Of a stretch of DNA of 64,000 nt, positions 22,667 through 35,490 are shown one piece after another (the stretch's first letter is position 1; the number at the start of each line of letters is the position of its first letter). The position numbers were made by a program, and so were the translations under genes. A model generated the notes under the pieces. That model was not told where the DNA came from. It was given only the letters and a program-made list of their open reading frames with translations, and did not search any database. The stretch is from Epiperipatus broadwayi (taxonomy: Eukaryota; Onychophora; Udeonychophora; Euonychophora; Peripatidae), in the NCBI GenBank assembly GCA_028023455.1, contig JAQFVV010006427.1, positions 1,428,001-1,492,000 on the forward strand, in the 5' to 3' direction.

Positions 22667-24375
22667 GTAATGTATTTCTATAATGAACCTTAAACTTTCT
22701 GGCCAGTTCCGAACTTTACTTTACACTCCCTTTAAGAGCTCTTCTCATTTATAATGTAATAATACTCTGTGTAAAACCTTTTATTTATGCTATTTTAACT
22801 TTCATAGTAATTCTCTCAACCTCTAGTCTTTAACTTTCCTTTCTTACGTGGCGGTTCATTTATTTTATTATGTATATTTATTGAGTAAATTTATTAATGT
22901 TGTTATTTTTCATTATATGCCAATAATTCTTCGACTCAATGATCTCCTTTGTTTTCTTTGCCTTACACAAGTAATATAAACTTAATTCTGATAGTTAATT
23001 CTCACCCATTAGAACTAGATTAATACAGTTCTATCAATCATCGAGTCAAAAGAAATTATTAATGTTTGTTATTTTTATTATTGGCTAATAATAAATTATT
23101 AGCTCCGCTTCTAATCTATGCCTCAGCTATTTTCTCATATTCACCAATATATATTTATTCATATATAATCTTAAAACGTTTTATGCAAAAGGGCCAATAA
23201 AGGAATCAAATAAATATATTCTAATTCTACTTTGTTATTTTCTATTAAGATTCAGGAAGGGCACGATGATTGGGGCATAATTAATATGACTTACAAATAC
23301 TTTAAAATAATGTTAGCTAAAAGCTCATTTGACTTTAATTCATTTGATCAAGTCATCACATAGAGCATTCTATAATTGGGTTTTATTTTCCAAATGGTGA
23401 CTATCGAGTCATCATCTTCAACGTTGCTGGCGTAGGGCTATCGTTCATTTCACATGCTTGTCGATGATAATATTTCTGTTATTTTAAATTATTGAGGAAG
23501 AAAGCACTTCCTCTCCTGTTCTTATTAGTCAAAGGGCATAAGACTTGTCAGATGCAAGCTGCCATAGGACTTCGATTATCGACTAGCTATCATCTTTCAA
23601 TTTCACTTTATAGCTTATAATTCGTCACCACCATTGCCTCTCTGTTCTAGTAAAGCCCGCTCTGATGCTCGTAATTCGTGATGAAGTGATTTCAATTAAA
23701 GTCAAACAAATTCTCGTTATCTCAAAGTAAATAATTTTTCCAATAAAGATTAAAGTTATGACCTAAAATACATATCTTGTTCTTCATGAATGAATTTGCA
23801 AATGTGAAAATAAATCTCACATTCTGTAATAATGAAATTAGAGTAATAATTTCCTTTACTAATGAATACCTTTATCTGCCTTTATTTTCTTGTTGGGGGC
23901 ATAGACATAGAACTCCAATATTGTGTAATACTTGTTGGCATATGACAAGGACCGCCACTCTGATTATAATTATAAACTATGTTAAATGTTAGAGGTGATT
24001 AATATAATCATTATTTTATTCAAAGAAAAACAAATTATTATTATTAAATATTTTCTAAACACACTTGGTTTCTTCATTTTTAATTCTTCTTATAATTATT
24101 TTAATGTTAATGCTTGCTGTCTGTGTTGGCAACCTGAACATATACATATGATTCAATTTAGAAAAGTAACTTAAGTTAATTAATTATCCGATATTAGTGT
24201 CAGTTCAAGGGTCTCTGATCCTCACCAACCATTGAGATAGTTTCTTGGCGCATAGCACTGTGCCGTCAATTTAGATTTCTACTAATCTAAGCTGGTGAGT
24301 TGGGTTTAGATTCAGTTTGGTTTAGCTGAGTTTGGATCCGACTTGCAGTTCTTTTGGTGGGTTTTTCGACTGATA

Positions 24376-27300
24376 CAATATATAATATTAATTTGTATTT
24401 ACAATGAATGGATTTTTCACTACATAATTTAAATGGTTTTTTGCATTTTCAAATGTCAAAATTTTGAATAAACAATCATTTTAAAATTGTTGTATTTTCA
24501 TTATTTTTAAACCTATAAGAAACTGATGAACATTGTAAAAAGAAGAGAATAGAATATATGAATGATATATATTCATATAGTTGGAATATTTTTACATGAA
24601 ACTTAATTTGAAAATAGAAAATGGTGAATTTAAAAACAAAATGCAAGATGTCAGGTGAAAGAATCAAAATTGTTAATTTACTTTACTAAATTTTAAAATA
24701 TTTAGTGCTTCAAAGCTACATACATTATTTCAGTTATAGATTATCCAAAAAATGTAAATAAACAAAAATAAAAACATTAAAATGTGTAAATTTAATAAGT
24801 TTTACGATATGGCAGCAGCTATTTTTCTATCTTGGAGTGTCTATATGATTGCACTTATTAATAATATTTTTGAATTTTGATGTGGAGCAGTATTTTATGT
24901 TGCAAAATGTTTTCTAAGTCTACAACTAAAATGTTTACTAAATTTAAAAAATATGCAAATTATCTTTTTTAAATCATAAAATGAAAGATATAATTTTAAT
25001 AGTGACAAAGAAAAAAAATTGTAGAACTTTCTTGTATCGCAACAGAAAACTTAAAATTTGAAAAAATTAATTTAGAAACTGAAGTGAGCAATAGAAAGTA
25101 GGGGTGAATGAATAGATTCTAAAGCTTACACTAATTTAAAATCATCACATCTAGAAAGGTCATAGACTGCTATTATTTCCCCAGAGGGGCAAAAAATGTT
25201 ATTAAAGAAAAAGGATATTGTCCACAATGAAAACCTGTCAATTCTATTTTATTTAAAAAAAATAAAATTACACTATAGTAATTTTTTTATTTTTTTATTT
25301 TTGATAGAATGTGAATAAGTAAACACACCACAATATAGATAAATGTCCTCCCTCAATTTATTATTAGTAACTACATTATTATTTTTTTAATTTTGTTTAT
25401 ATTATGATGTTAATTTATATACTCATATTAAATATATATAGAAGCCTCTGTGGGTTTTTTTTAAAGTAAAATCTTTATTACTAAAAATTATGTATATTTT
25501 TGTAATAATTATTTATATATTAATTTTAAATTATAGATCTTCATATTGATTTATTGATTTTTATGAATTTCTTCTTTCATTAAACAATACTTTTTTTAGA
25601 TACTCTATTTCCATAATATAATAATAAAGTCTTTCTGTTATATATATTTACACATACACTGAAAAGTACTGTACCCATCAGTAAACAATATATATTCTAT
25701 AGTAGCCAATGGTTATCAACAAAATACAAGCTATTATACATGATGTATGTGAGGAATTTGGAACAAAATATAATGGATATCATGACCCATTTTATTAAAC
25801 TATGAAATTTGTATACTCAGTCTATCACTTTGATGCTCAAATATATCATAATATTCTGAGCAATTTATCATACAATTACTTTTAATCAAAAACAGTGAAC
25901 AAAAAACTATATTAAAAGCATAATATTTTGTTTAATGGGGTTTTTTTTTGATATGAGAAATATTGTAAGATTTAGACCACAAATTGAGATGATATTTATC
26001 TTAAACCATAATCTTTAGTAAGAAATGAACACTAATCCAAAATTGTCAATGCAATCAATTGGATTAGTTTATAATTCAAATTTGCATACATTTGTTTATC
26101 TGCACAGTAGAGTGATTTCTTTCTTTTTTATAACTTAAAGTTGAGTGAACTTTCAGTGAAGTTCATTATAATCATATGTAAATGTGAATTATATTTGCAA
26201 AATGTATAGTTTTTTTTATAATTAATACATTTATGAGATATACGGTTATAGCGCATAAATGTTTATATATTTTATACAGTTTTATTAAAGTCATTGAGTA
26301 ATAAGTAAACACCAAAATATAGTACATTTATTACCTGTGATTTTCACAATACTTTTATTTGATATTTAAGCAATAATTTTTAAATGTTATATTTATCATG
26401 TGACCTGTATTAATGACTTTGAAAATTTCAATACCTTAGTCTATTTATTATTCATCATATAAAATTAGTAATTATATGTATATTTAAAATCTTCTTTATA
26501 AATTAATTGAAGTGGCTGCAATAAAAAAATTAACAAACAAGCAACATACTGCATCTGTCTTCAGCTATAGTCTTATAGAAATGCTATGCGATTTCCATTT
26601 CATTATTAACTCTTATCCATATCTTGTAAATTACATCTTATAAATGCTACTATTTCCAGCAGAGTGCTTCATGGTGTGTCTCAGATATAAACTGATTGTT
26701 ATTATAACTCATTGAAGTTTGTATATCCTTATAAAAATATTATAATTTAGCTACATGTTTTTTATATGTGAATAGTATTCAAACAAAATATATTTTCATG
26801 GTAGCAATAGCAAATTTAGCAGAGAAAACAAAAACTTACATATTTGTAATTGATGTGATTATTGATTCATTACAAGAAAAGCTTAAAGAATAAGTAATAT
26901 TTGTTTCTTTTTATTAAATCTTTGTTATATTTCATGTAATATATTTGTGGAAAGATGTTTGCAACTCTATAATTAAATATAAAGCATCAATCATTTCCTT
27001 TTTAAAAATCTTTATATCTTACGGTAGCTAACAAATTAACATTATAAACAATAAAAAAAAACTATTCTGACATTTCAATTATTCAATATGGCTTTTTCAA
27101 GGACTTCAATAAAATCTAATATTAGTCCAAATATATTTTAAATTTCTGAGAAAATGAAATATATATATTACCAAAATTTAATGTGAATATACAAATAAAA
27201 CAAAGTGACATAAATATTTCCCCTTTCTTTAATATATATATTATCCTTCGTTCAAGTTACATTTTTTAAAAATAAATAAAATCTTCAAAAAGGATTTTGT

Positions 27301-27520
27301 AGTTTTGAAAGAAGTATAAGAAAATATAAATATTGTTTTAGAAAAAAAATGTTTTGTTATTTATATTTTTTGACATCTTGGTAATATGTAATATCTATTT
27401 TTTTTTTCAGATATTTTGTACTACTTATTTACTAATAATTTGTTTTTATATAAATGCTTGAAAAAAACATTTTATAGTTGAAACATTAGGATAGTTAATT
27501 TGACTCAGTAAAAACGAAAA
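24376..27520. other. AT-rich spacer, nothing recognised
   Basis: About 3.1 kb of A+T-rich DNA with homopolymers and TA runs. No open frame, RNA or element that I can support. Confidence 0.55.
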
Positions 27521-27521
27521 A

Positions 27522-28005
27522 CTGAAACACACAGGCTTATTATATACCTGTGTCTATATATGTAATATATAGGGTACATGAGCACAGACTTTCACATGAC
27601 CCACCACTCTCCACACTATCTCATAACACTGATACACTTGAACACATACATGTTGAAAAGATAAATAATCACCAATATACAATCACCAGTTGGTCCAGAT
27701 TACCATCTCTATACATATATGATATAAGTGCTCAGATATATGTTAAGATAGCTAAATCTCATACTTCAATGGACAGGCTTCAATCTACTTCACACTTCAA
27801 CCATCCATACAATTGAAAATCTGATGATGGAATACTCAAATCCCACCCTGAGGCTGAGATTCGTGTCATACCCAGGTTGACCTAAGGTCAATCTAACTCC
27901 TCGTGTACAGAATCCATTTTAATACATATACAAGGGATAGGCAGATATCTCTACTATGTAATAACTGAAACACATATGTTTATTATATACCTGTGTCTAT
28001 ATTGT
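27522..28005 (-). repeat. Hammerhead family copy with destroyed ribozyme
   Basis: This is colinear with the 472-bp units at 49.3 kb. It begins CTGAAACACACAGGCTTAT and, after 443 bp, starts a second partial unit (CTGAAACACATATG at 27965) that ends near 28005. It is therefore one unit plus a terminal direct repeat. At 27680/27681 there is a 20-nt deletion relative to the intact copies that removes GAAA and stem II, and the core reads CTGGTGA on the minus strand instead of CTGATGA. The ribozyme cannot fold. The plus frame 27550-27816 is not a gene. Confidence 0.85.
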
Positions 28006-28643
28006 AACCAGTTGGATTACATAGGACATACTAATATAGTGTGTGTGCATAAATATATATATAAAGTTTAAAGAAAAACTAGAAATAAACACAGATTTAA
28101 AATTTTGTAGATATTTTTCTACATTTCCTAAAATAAAATAATAATAAATAAAGGGTTAAGTAACTCTGGGGTTAAAATAATATTTTATTGTAAAATTAAA
28201 TATTTTAAAAAGGTCTGATAAATGTTATTTGTAATTCTGATTTTGAAATGTAAAAACACCATACTTATTTTTGAAATTTTTTAATTAATTAAATAAAATT
28301 TTTATCTATTCGAAATCCCCTAAGTAAAAACATGTATATGTTTTCAAAAAGATTAGAGAGATAAAAATAAAAACTCTTTTTTCAATCAAGGTGTTGTTAT
28401 CACCTTAGATGATTTTATAAAAAGGCTGATAACAAAATTAGCTCCAGTGTGGATAGTGATTTTTGAAGAAAGCAGTCTGGATAATAATTTTTGTAAGAAT
28501 GGTCAGCTGAAAAGTTAATTACAATATTTTGTTGCAACTTGATGAAATGCAGCAGTTGGTTTTAGCTGACCATAGAATTTGCAGAATAGCTACCAAAAAC
28601 TGATGTAGCTGAAGGCAAGATAGTAGACTGTTTTTTTTAGCAG

Positions 28644-28799
28644 GAGTTTGAATTTACATGGAGAAAAATGACCCACTTCTTTGTGCTGAAATTCATAGCC
28701 TTAAACATGGAGATGACAGTTGCTTGCCTGGAACAATCCAAGACAGAAAGAGACCAACTACAGACCAAGATTTTACATGAATTACTTACTTTTACCTGA
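28644..28799 (+). other. Exon-like open stretch after a strong acceptor, unrecognised
   Basis: TGTTTTTTTTAGCAG (AG at 28642-28643) is a good splice acceptor. The following 51 codons stay open to TGA at 28797-28799 and are less A+T-rich than the flanks. The second half, VACLEQSKTERDQLQTKIL, looks like a short coiled coil. A second frame is also open for about 40 codons, which weakens the case. No family recognised and no other exon linked. It may be a terminal exon of an unseen gene or part of an old repeat. Confidence 0.25.
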
Positions 28800-30263
28800 T
28801 GATGACAACAAGCATGGATTTTATATTTCTAATGGACCAAAAGAACCAGCTTGCTGAATAAATAATTATATATATGCTGACTTTCTAAAGGCAGAGAAGC
28901 CCAGATAAAAATATATACAGCTGTGGTGAGTAAAGTTATATATAATAATGAAATTTTAAATAATTTCTTTGGTCTGAAGGGACAGATATATAAAATGATT
29001 TTATTTTTCATTTATTAAAAACCTTGATAATTTATCAACAATTACCTGTCAAACAAAAGTTGACTTTATTTAGTTTGATAAAAAAAAGAACTTATAAACT
29101 GAAATTAAATTTTAAAATATATATTTTGTTTATACACACATATGTGTAAAATTTATATGTTTTCCAAATGAATTATGAAAAAATATATATTATTGTAACA
29201 AGTTTAAATAGGTAAAAGTCAGTGCGAGTATATACAAGCACACTCATATATGTAAAATTATAATCCATTTTTTTGTTAGTGAATATTAATTGTATGTTAG
29301 AAATCACACATCTGTGCACACATATATGTAAATCAATGTAAAAATTTGGATTTTGAATAGAAATTATGTAAATTACAGTGTAACAATACAAAATTTTGTA
29401 TAGTAACCAAAATCAGACCTTAAATATCATTTATTTTTGTTATTAATAAACTTGTATTTAATTGTTAAAAATTGTTTCCATCATCTCTTGGTCACATACA
29501 GTAATAGAGCTTATGTTCTGTGAGCTAGATTCATGCATGGATAAAAGAGGATGTGTACTTAGTGCTTTGGTGCATCCAGAGATGATCAATCATCATCCTG
29601 GTTGGTGCAAAAGAGGATACTCTTTAAAGCCCATGCACTATATTTTATTTAGTTCAGTCTTGTTAAAAATTTAAGTTTATAGTTGTCCAGTACATTAATG
29701 GTACTTGAGTGGCCAGAGCATTGATGATAATCAGCATGTTTTAAATGTCCCAGAATTATTGTTTCAATTTCTGATTATCATGTATTTTAATGGATGGGCA
29801 CTAAGCTGGTGCATCCAAGTTATGTTTAAATAATTGCCCAAGATAGCAAAGGCTCAATAGTTAGCCTGGTCTACAGAAGACCCATTTCCAATCCAGGCAC
29901 AAGGTTGACTGTTGATTTATATTTTTTTATTGTTCAAATCCAGAGATGGACTGTTGATTTTATTCTGATTTATTGTACTGATTTGTTTATTTCCATCAAT
30001 GATGATAATGATGGTTGGTTCACCTAATATTTACTTAGACTTACTTTGACTTTTTCATAATGATGGCTGATTGATAATTATATTTGTAGTTGCTCTTTTG
30101 AGTTAGCTGGCTGATCTCTCAATGATCTCAGAGATCTCTTGATCTCATGTTCCCTTAAATAGTTTATACTTATATATACACTTTTGTAAATTATTTAAAA
30201 TATTGATGAATTGGGAGTGATGATGATTTGCCATCACCCCATTTCCCACTACCCCATCATGTT

Positions 30264-30266
<3 letters not shown>
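28800..30266. other. Spacer with possible old interspersed repeats
   Basis: No gene. The 29480-29910 part is less A+T-rich and may hold SINE-like remnants (GAGTGGCCAGAGCA near 29707 resembles an A box), but no clear paired B box is seen. Confidence 0.35.
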
Positions 30267-30302
<36 letters not shown>

Positions 30303-30320
30303 ACAATATATATATATGTT
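30267..30320. repeat. TA microsatellite
   Basis: A long TA run with one interruption (GTATACA) lies exactly where the ribozyme half of the adjoining repeat copy should be. Confidence 0.9.
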
Positions 30321-30321
30321 G

Positions 30322-30412
30322 TGTGTGTGAGTGTGTTCAAGTATATCAGTGTTATGAGATAGTGTGGAGAGTGGTGGGTCATGTGAAAGTCTGCACTCAT
30401 GTACCCTATATA
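30322..30412 (+). repeat. Truncated hammerhead family copy, ribozyme absent
   Basis: About 90 bp match the 3' part of the unit in ribozyme sense (GTATATCAGTGTTATGAGAT, GTGGTGGGTCATGTGAAAG, CCCTATAT). The hammerhead should lie just to the left but is replaced by a TA run. Confidence 0.85.
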
Positions 30413-31770
30413 TTAAAAACCAAAAAATAGATTTCTTTTTTTAAAGGTTGATGCATTACTTCTTAATCATATAAATAGAATCAAATTTAATAAGAAATTG
30501 TATGGTAATCAATGATATAAATTTCACCCTAAGACGAACTGAAATTTATAGAAACCCTTGTATAATTCTGTACTTCTATTATTTAACATATGTACTGTAC
30601 TGGTAAAACTTATATATCTGTAAGGAGAGTATGCAACTAAATTTATGTTCTTTAAGATTGCTGTACTTTTAATAAGTCATCTTCTGCATAATGTTTCTAT
30701 AACATTTTATTCTGTAATCTTTAATTACATCTATTTTCATATTAATTTCTTATTCGCAGTCAAATTCCTTCATTCGTTCACTTTATGAAAGTTCTTTTCC
30801 AATGAACTGATGATCCATGCTGTTAAAATGCTTTTTATAAGACTTTATAAAATATATTTTTCATAGAATAAGTTTTAAAATAATAAATCATAAATCTACA
30901 AATTAGAATATAAAATGTATTCAAATTATATTTAAATGAAATTGACACTTCTTATTCATCTATACGTTAATCAATATTTAAATATCTGTTTTAAATAAAT
31001 TAAATGTTTTAAAATAATGTTTTTTTTTTTAGTATAGTATAATTTAATATTGTTTAATCATACCAGCATATAAATACACATATGCACATACCTTAACAAT
31101 AGTTTAATATTTTATTTGTTGAAGTTTAAAGATTACTTTGAAACTGTATGCAGTGAATAAAATTTTAGTAAGTTAATTTATTAATATATCACTAATATAA
31201 TGTATATGTCATTAGATTTATTGTGACTAAGAATAATCCACATTAAACTTAAAGATTTTGTGACGAGATAAATAAAATAAATTTTTAAAATTGAAACCAA
31301 GTTAATGAATCCCCTCACCTTTTTTTTTTGTAGATAATATTAACAGGTGTAAATTCAAATCCCATTACTACATTATGCATTTAGAAATCTAAATTACACA
31401 GTATGAGCACCCAATACATCTGTTTACATACATACAAAAATAAAATACATTTGGGGAAATACCCGACTTTTATCATCATCAGTGAAAACATACAATTGGG
31501 GAGTATCCAAATTTTTATTTTATCAAGACCTTCTCTCTGAATTAAATATACATCATTGTGGATTTTGTATTTTAAATGTTCAGTTTTTGAATCAAAGAAA
31601 ATATTATTTTTACAAATTCTAATGTTTGTAGTTTTGGAAGGAAATTAATTTTAAATTTTTGGGGGTATATATTAAATGATATATTTTTATTTTTAAATTA
31701 ATTTTTGGAAAATTAAATTTTAGTCTTTAACTACGTCTGATAAAAAATATTTAAGAGAAAATTTATTTTT
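30413..31770. other. AT-rich spacer, nothing recognised
   Basis: No gene or element supported. Poly-T tracts occur at 31021-31030 and 31321-31330. Confidence 0.55.
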
Positions 31771-31773
31771 CTA

Positions 31774-32290
31774 GATATAAAAATACAAATTTTGGATCAT
31801 CTTATAAAAAGAGAAAAGGCCTCACACATTGCAAAAACTCTAAATTTCCATAAAGCAATAATCCAAACCACTAAGAAAAATGAAAAGAAAATTAAAGGAT
31901 CTGTAGCTGTAGAATTTTTAATATCTGCAAAACATTGCAACTCATCCTCATTCATCAATAATTGAGAAAATGAAAAAGGAATTCAGCATTTGGATTGATG
32001 ATAGCTGCAAAAATAATTAATCCACTGAGTGAAATATTATTAAACAAAAAGCTCTTAAAATTTACAAAGACCTTTAAAAAAATGGAGAATCTTTTGTGAG
32101 TCCAAATTTTGTAAAGACCATCTGCATGTGCAAAATCTTTTTTCAGGAAAAGAGAACTGTCAATGTAAATGTGTCTTGGAATTATATCACCAGTGTACAG
32201 AGAATAACATCCTTATGTATTGAATTACTTGCCATCAGACTAAGAACTGTGCCGATTAAGAATATATTTTCTTTTTATTATTATTAAAAA
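31774..32290 (+). pseudogene. Tigger/pogo (CENP-B-type) transposase N-terminal relic
   Basis: The frame from 31774 reads IKIQILDHLIKREKASHIAK, then IIQTTKKNEKKIKGSVAVEF, the N-terminal helix-turn-helix layout of Tigger/Jerky-type transposases (KI.ILD.L..GEKA..IA..L....TI..I.KN..KI). It stops at TGA 31963-31965. After a frame change the text IEKMKKEFSIWIDD, then IIKQKALKIYKDL (in parts), matches the second DNA-binding (CENP-B HTH) segment, which in this family is W.......IPLS...I..KAL..Y. The downstream reading to about 32290 is decayed. The DDE nuclease domain is not visible. Dead fragment of a cut-and-paste DNA transposon. Confidence 0.75.
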
Positions 32291-34800
32291 AAAGTTTCAA
32301 TAAAATTTATGCTTTATAATGCATTGTGATTAAATATGCATTTATATTTTATTATATGCTATGATTAATATTGATTCTATTTTTATATTTATGTGTTATG
32401 GTCTAGTATGCCTGACAGAGGTTCACTTATTATTATTATAATTTAGCATTAATGATACTATATACTATATAATGATTTAGTATTAAGATTTTAAAGAATA
32501 TTGCTGTGTCCTTTATTATGAGAGTTATATTTATAATGAATTATAAATTCATAAAATAATGTATATTTCTTGTTTTTTAATTGCTTAAGGCTACATTTTT
32601 ATTCAGTCATATTTGACAATTATTATTACCTTATCAGTTTTATGCATCAATTTAGTATTATATTTAGCTAGAGTTTAGAATTAATTCCTTTCTAGTATAC
32701 TTGATTTGTGTCATCTGATCCTTGTGTGTTTCCAAGGTGCATAAATTTTATTTCTGCCTTGATGCTTTGGATATTGAGCTCAGCCCTCTCATTATTATTA
32801 ATATTGAAATAATTTAAATATTTTATTAGGAGATAGAGAGTTACTCTCTCCAATATTGTTGATATTTTCCTTGAGTGATATTTTCTCACATTTATGGTCA
32901 GAATTGTGTTGGTTCATTCCCACACCAATACATCTAGAGACAAAGTCCTAACATATTTTATTGCTTTCACCTAGTAGATGTGTATTCTGGGTTCATTCCA
33001 TCACAGGTTTATTGCTTTAATTAGTTTTTCCTTTTGGAAATATCTTCATTATTATAGATTTATCACTGCATATGGTGTTGTTGATTTAGGAGTTAGGTCA
33101 TTGATGCATTTGTTATTTGTAGTATATCATCCTCTTCAGTGGTCATTGGTAAGTTTGTTTTTTGAAGTGCATCTTCCTCTTCAGTAACTCTAACTCTCTA
33201 AATGTAGGTTGAGAGTTTTGATGTATAATCTGTTTTGCTGTGCTTTGCCACCAATACCTTGTATAAAACCAATAATAATTTATCAAAATTATAACATTTA
33301 TCATTAATCTAAAATAAGCAAAGTGCATCATAATCATCATCATCCAGAAGTCATCGCTGAACTGGTAAGATTTAAAGAGTGTGTAGCTTTACTCATAGTT
33401 GAGACAAATAGCATCGAGTGTCTGGGTGCATATGTTTAACCTCTGAAAATGATTTAAGGCTTTATTATAGTTTTGACAGTTAAAGACCTTAGAGTTAATA
33501 AATAATGCATGGTTAGTAAAGCTGTAAATTATTGAATTATAGCATTATTTAAGGCATATATTATTGGAAAAATATAACATGTACCATAAATTTATTAATA
33601 ATTTATTAAATTATATTACTTGAATGACACAGAGTAATTATTGATAATGGTAGTAAAATAGATATTTAAATTGAAGAATAAATTTTCTTATAATAATTTT
33701 AACAGGTCAAATATGTTTGTCCACCTAAGACCACATAGGTCATGGATATGTAACTCAGTCATGTAACATGTTAATTTAAGTAAATTTGAAATTGTAAAGT
33801 ATTCTCTGTAAGCAATTGCATAAAACTGTTGTAAATATTTTTTTAAATTCTTTGTGATATACTTCTATGATATTTCATGTTTATTCAATTTTTTTTATTG
33901 TTAATAAATGTTATTTTGTTGTTTAATCAGGTTTAGTGTCTTTATAATGTTCTTAGTATTCATTAAATTTGTACCCAGGAGCATAGACCTTATATACTTT
34001 ATAATGCAAATGTTTTTCAAATAATTATTCAAGGTACAGACACATAAATTAAATGTTAAACTATTTAATTGATAATTGTTTGCAGATATGAATAGTGCAC
34101 TCAAATAAATATTATTCATTTATCCTATTGATCACTATAAGTTAGAACTGCAATGTATTGAAATAAGACTATGTTTATAATTAATTATTGTCTAATTCCA
34201 TATAATAAATTTAATTATGTTGTTGATGAATATTTTCTATGGACATAAAATCCCTTTCCCACTCATGGTATTCAAATGTTCTCCTAGTAGATGGTTATAT
34301 TATTCCAAATTTAGAATTTGATACAATTTTGTCTTCGTTAAATTATTTATTATATTATTATCGTTATTATTCAATAAAAGGTATACATTAGTTTGTAGAT
34401 TAAGTGTATGTCTGCTCATATCTATTACTAGGATATCATTCATCTATCAACAATGTGTTCATGAAATAAATATTAGAAGTTTCATATTAAATAAAATATA
34501 AGAATCCTGAGATCATAATACTATAATTCTAGAAATAAGAACTTATACCTATTGCCAAAGTAAGGCAATGTGGCATGACAAATCAGTAAGATTTATAAAA
34601 GCTGACTATTTATTAAAGGTGGATCTGATTATAATAATATGTCAATGAAGGAGCAGTTAGAGATGTGACAGCATGCTGGAGTTGAATGATGGAAGAGATT
34701 TTATTAAAAGAGAGAAATTAATTGTACTTTTGCTACTTTACTATTTGTGTTATGAATATTGAGAGTTTTGAAAGTTTTGCAAGAGTAAATTGAGGTTTCT
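32291..34800. other. AT-rich spacer, no gene assigned
   Basis: No supported gene. Around 32690-33210 the DNA is slightly less A+T-rich, and similar phrases recur about 95 bp apart (GGTTCATTCC at 32911, GGGTTCATTCCATCAC at 32989). This suggests an old unidentified repeat. Confidence 0.4.
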
Positions 34801-34849
34801 CCTTAAATTTATTATTTATACTTAATAATGTTTATTAGTAGTATTACGG

Positions 34850-35393
34850 CTGTAGCTTTCTGTACTATAGCAACAGAAGAACCCTGAGCTTAATTTTAGC
34901 TTTATCTAATTTTAGCTTGATAGTCTCGAAAGCTAATCTAATCAATAAATAATCAAAATTACTCTAAATTCACAACTTAACTAGACTAACCAAGAAAATA
35001 AACTCTAAAACACTACCAGTGGTTTCATTGAAGTGTAAAGAACTACAAATTAATAACATATTTAAACAAAACATCACCCACAATCCACTTACCTCTCATA
35101 CACCCTTAATATTAAAAGAACTTTTAAATAAGTTAATTGCTTCAGAATCATAAATTTTTAATAAGAATGATTCTTTAATTCTTCTTTTTATTTCATTTCT
35201 CTCAAAGAAGATAACCTTAGCTTCATCATAATTAATACTGTGGCCTGTATCTTTTTCATGGAAATATAAAGAGGAATTAAAATGTTTATTTCTAACTCTA
35301 CTTTTATGTATCTTTATTCTTTTATTTAAGTTCAAACTATTCTGACCTATATATACCTTGTTACAAAAACAAGAGATAATATACACTATTCAG

Positions 35394-35395
<2 letters not shown>
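34850..35395 (-). pseudogene. Penelope-like element 3' fragment with GIY-YIG domain (third copy)
   Basis: The minus-strand frame 35386-35096 (first codon GTG, so no true start) begins VYIISCFCNKVYIGQNSLNL and continues NKRIKIHKSR. This is a clear GIY-YIG nuclease core with the following arginine and histidine kept, ending after FNIKGV. The sequence differs from the copies at 0.8-2.1 kb, so it is a different PLE family (YIGQ.SLNLNKRI.IHK versus YIGESRCSIEKRL). A TGA lies just upstream, and then a TA microsatellite replaces the rest of the element. The stretch down to about 34850 is probably its 3' tail. Non-functional. Confidence 0.8.

Positions 35396-35426
<31 letters not shown>
35396..35426. 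repeat. TA microsatellite at the PLE 5' break
   Basis: The TA run begins directly where PLE homology stops. Confidence 0.9.
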
Positions 35427-35428
<2 letters not shown>

Positions 35429-35440
35429 AATTATAAGAGT

Positions 35441-35474
<34 letters not shown>

Positions 35475-35490
35475 ACTCTTATAATTGGTA
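35425..35490. repeat. 66-bp perfect palindrome with a TA core
   Basis: TACCAATTATAAGAGTACAA (35425-35444), then 26 bp of TA, then TTGTACTCTTATAATTGGTA (35471-35490). The arms are exact reverse complements, and the TA core is itself palindromic, so the whole block can extrude as a cruciform. Confidence 0.95.

Larger units (their letters stand above)
22100..24375. other. CpG-richer unique block, no gene assigned
   Basis: Across about 2.3 kb CpG dinucleotides and mixed-composition sequence are much more frequent than in the flanks. Examples are CCTTATCGAAGG, GAAGCGCTAGCC, TTACGTGGCGG, AACGTTGCTGGCG, GGCGCATAGCACTGTGCCG and GGATCCGAC. Such retention is expected where DNA is unmethylated or under constraint (promoter, enhancer or exon). 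Two short exon-like frames are listed separately. I found no TATA or initiator pair. Confidence 0.5.

Noticed and set aside
24180-24370. Possible tRNA gene or SINE (GC-richer block with GGCGCATAGCACTGTGCCG)
   Set aside because: No paired A and B boxes at tRNA spacing and no cloverleaf could be drawn. Left as part of the CpG-richer block.
27550-27816. 88-codon plus-strand frame
   Set aside because: It lies wholly within a damaged copy of the non-coding hammerhead family. The minus frame 5017-5238 covers another copy and is open by chance.
30790-30830. CTGATGA core on the plus strand
   Set aside because: No GAAA after a stem II hairpin and no stem I pairing. The same holds for cores near 12897, 24524, 28797 and the minus-strand core near 31488.
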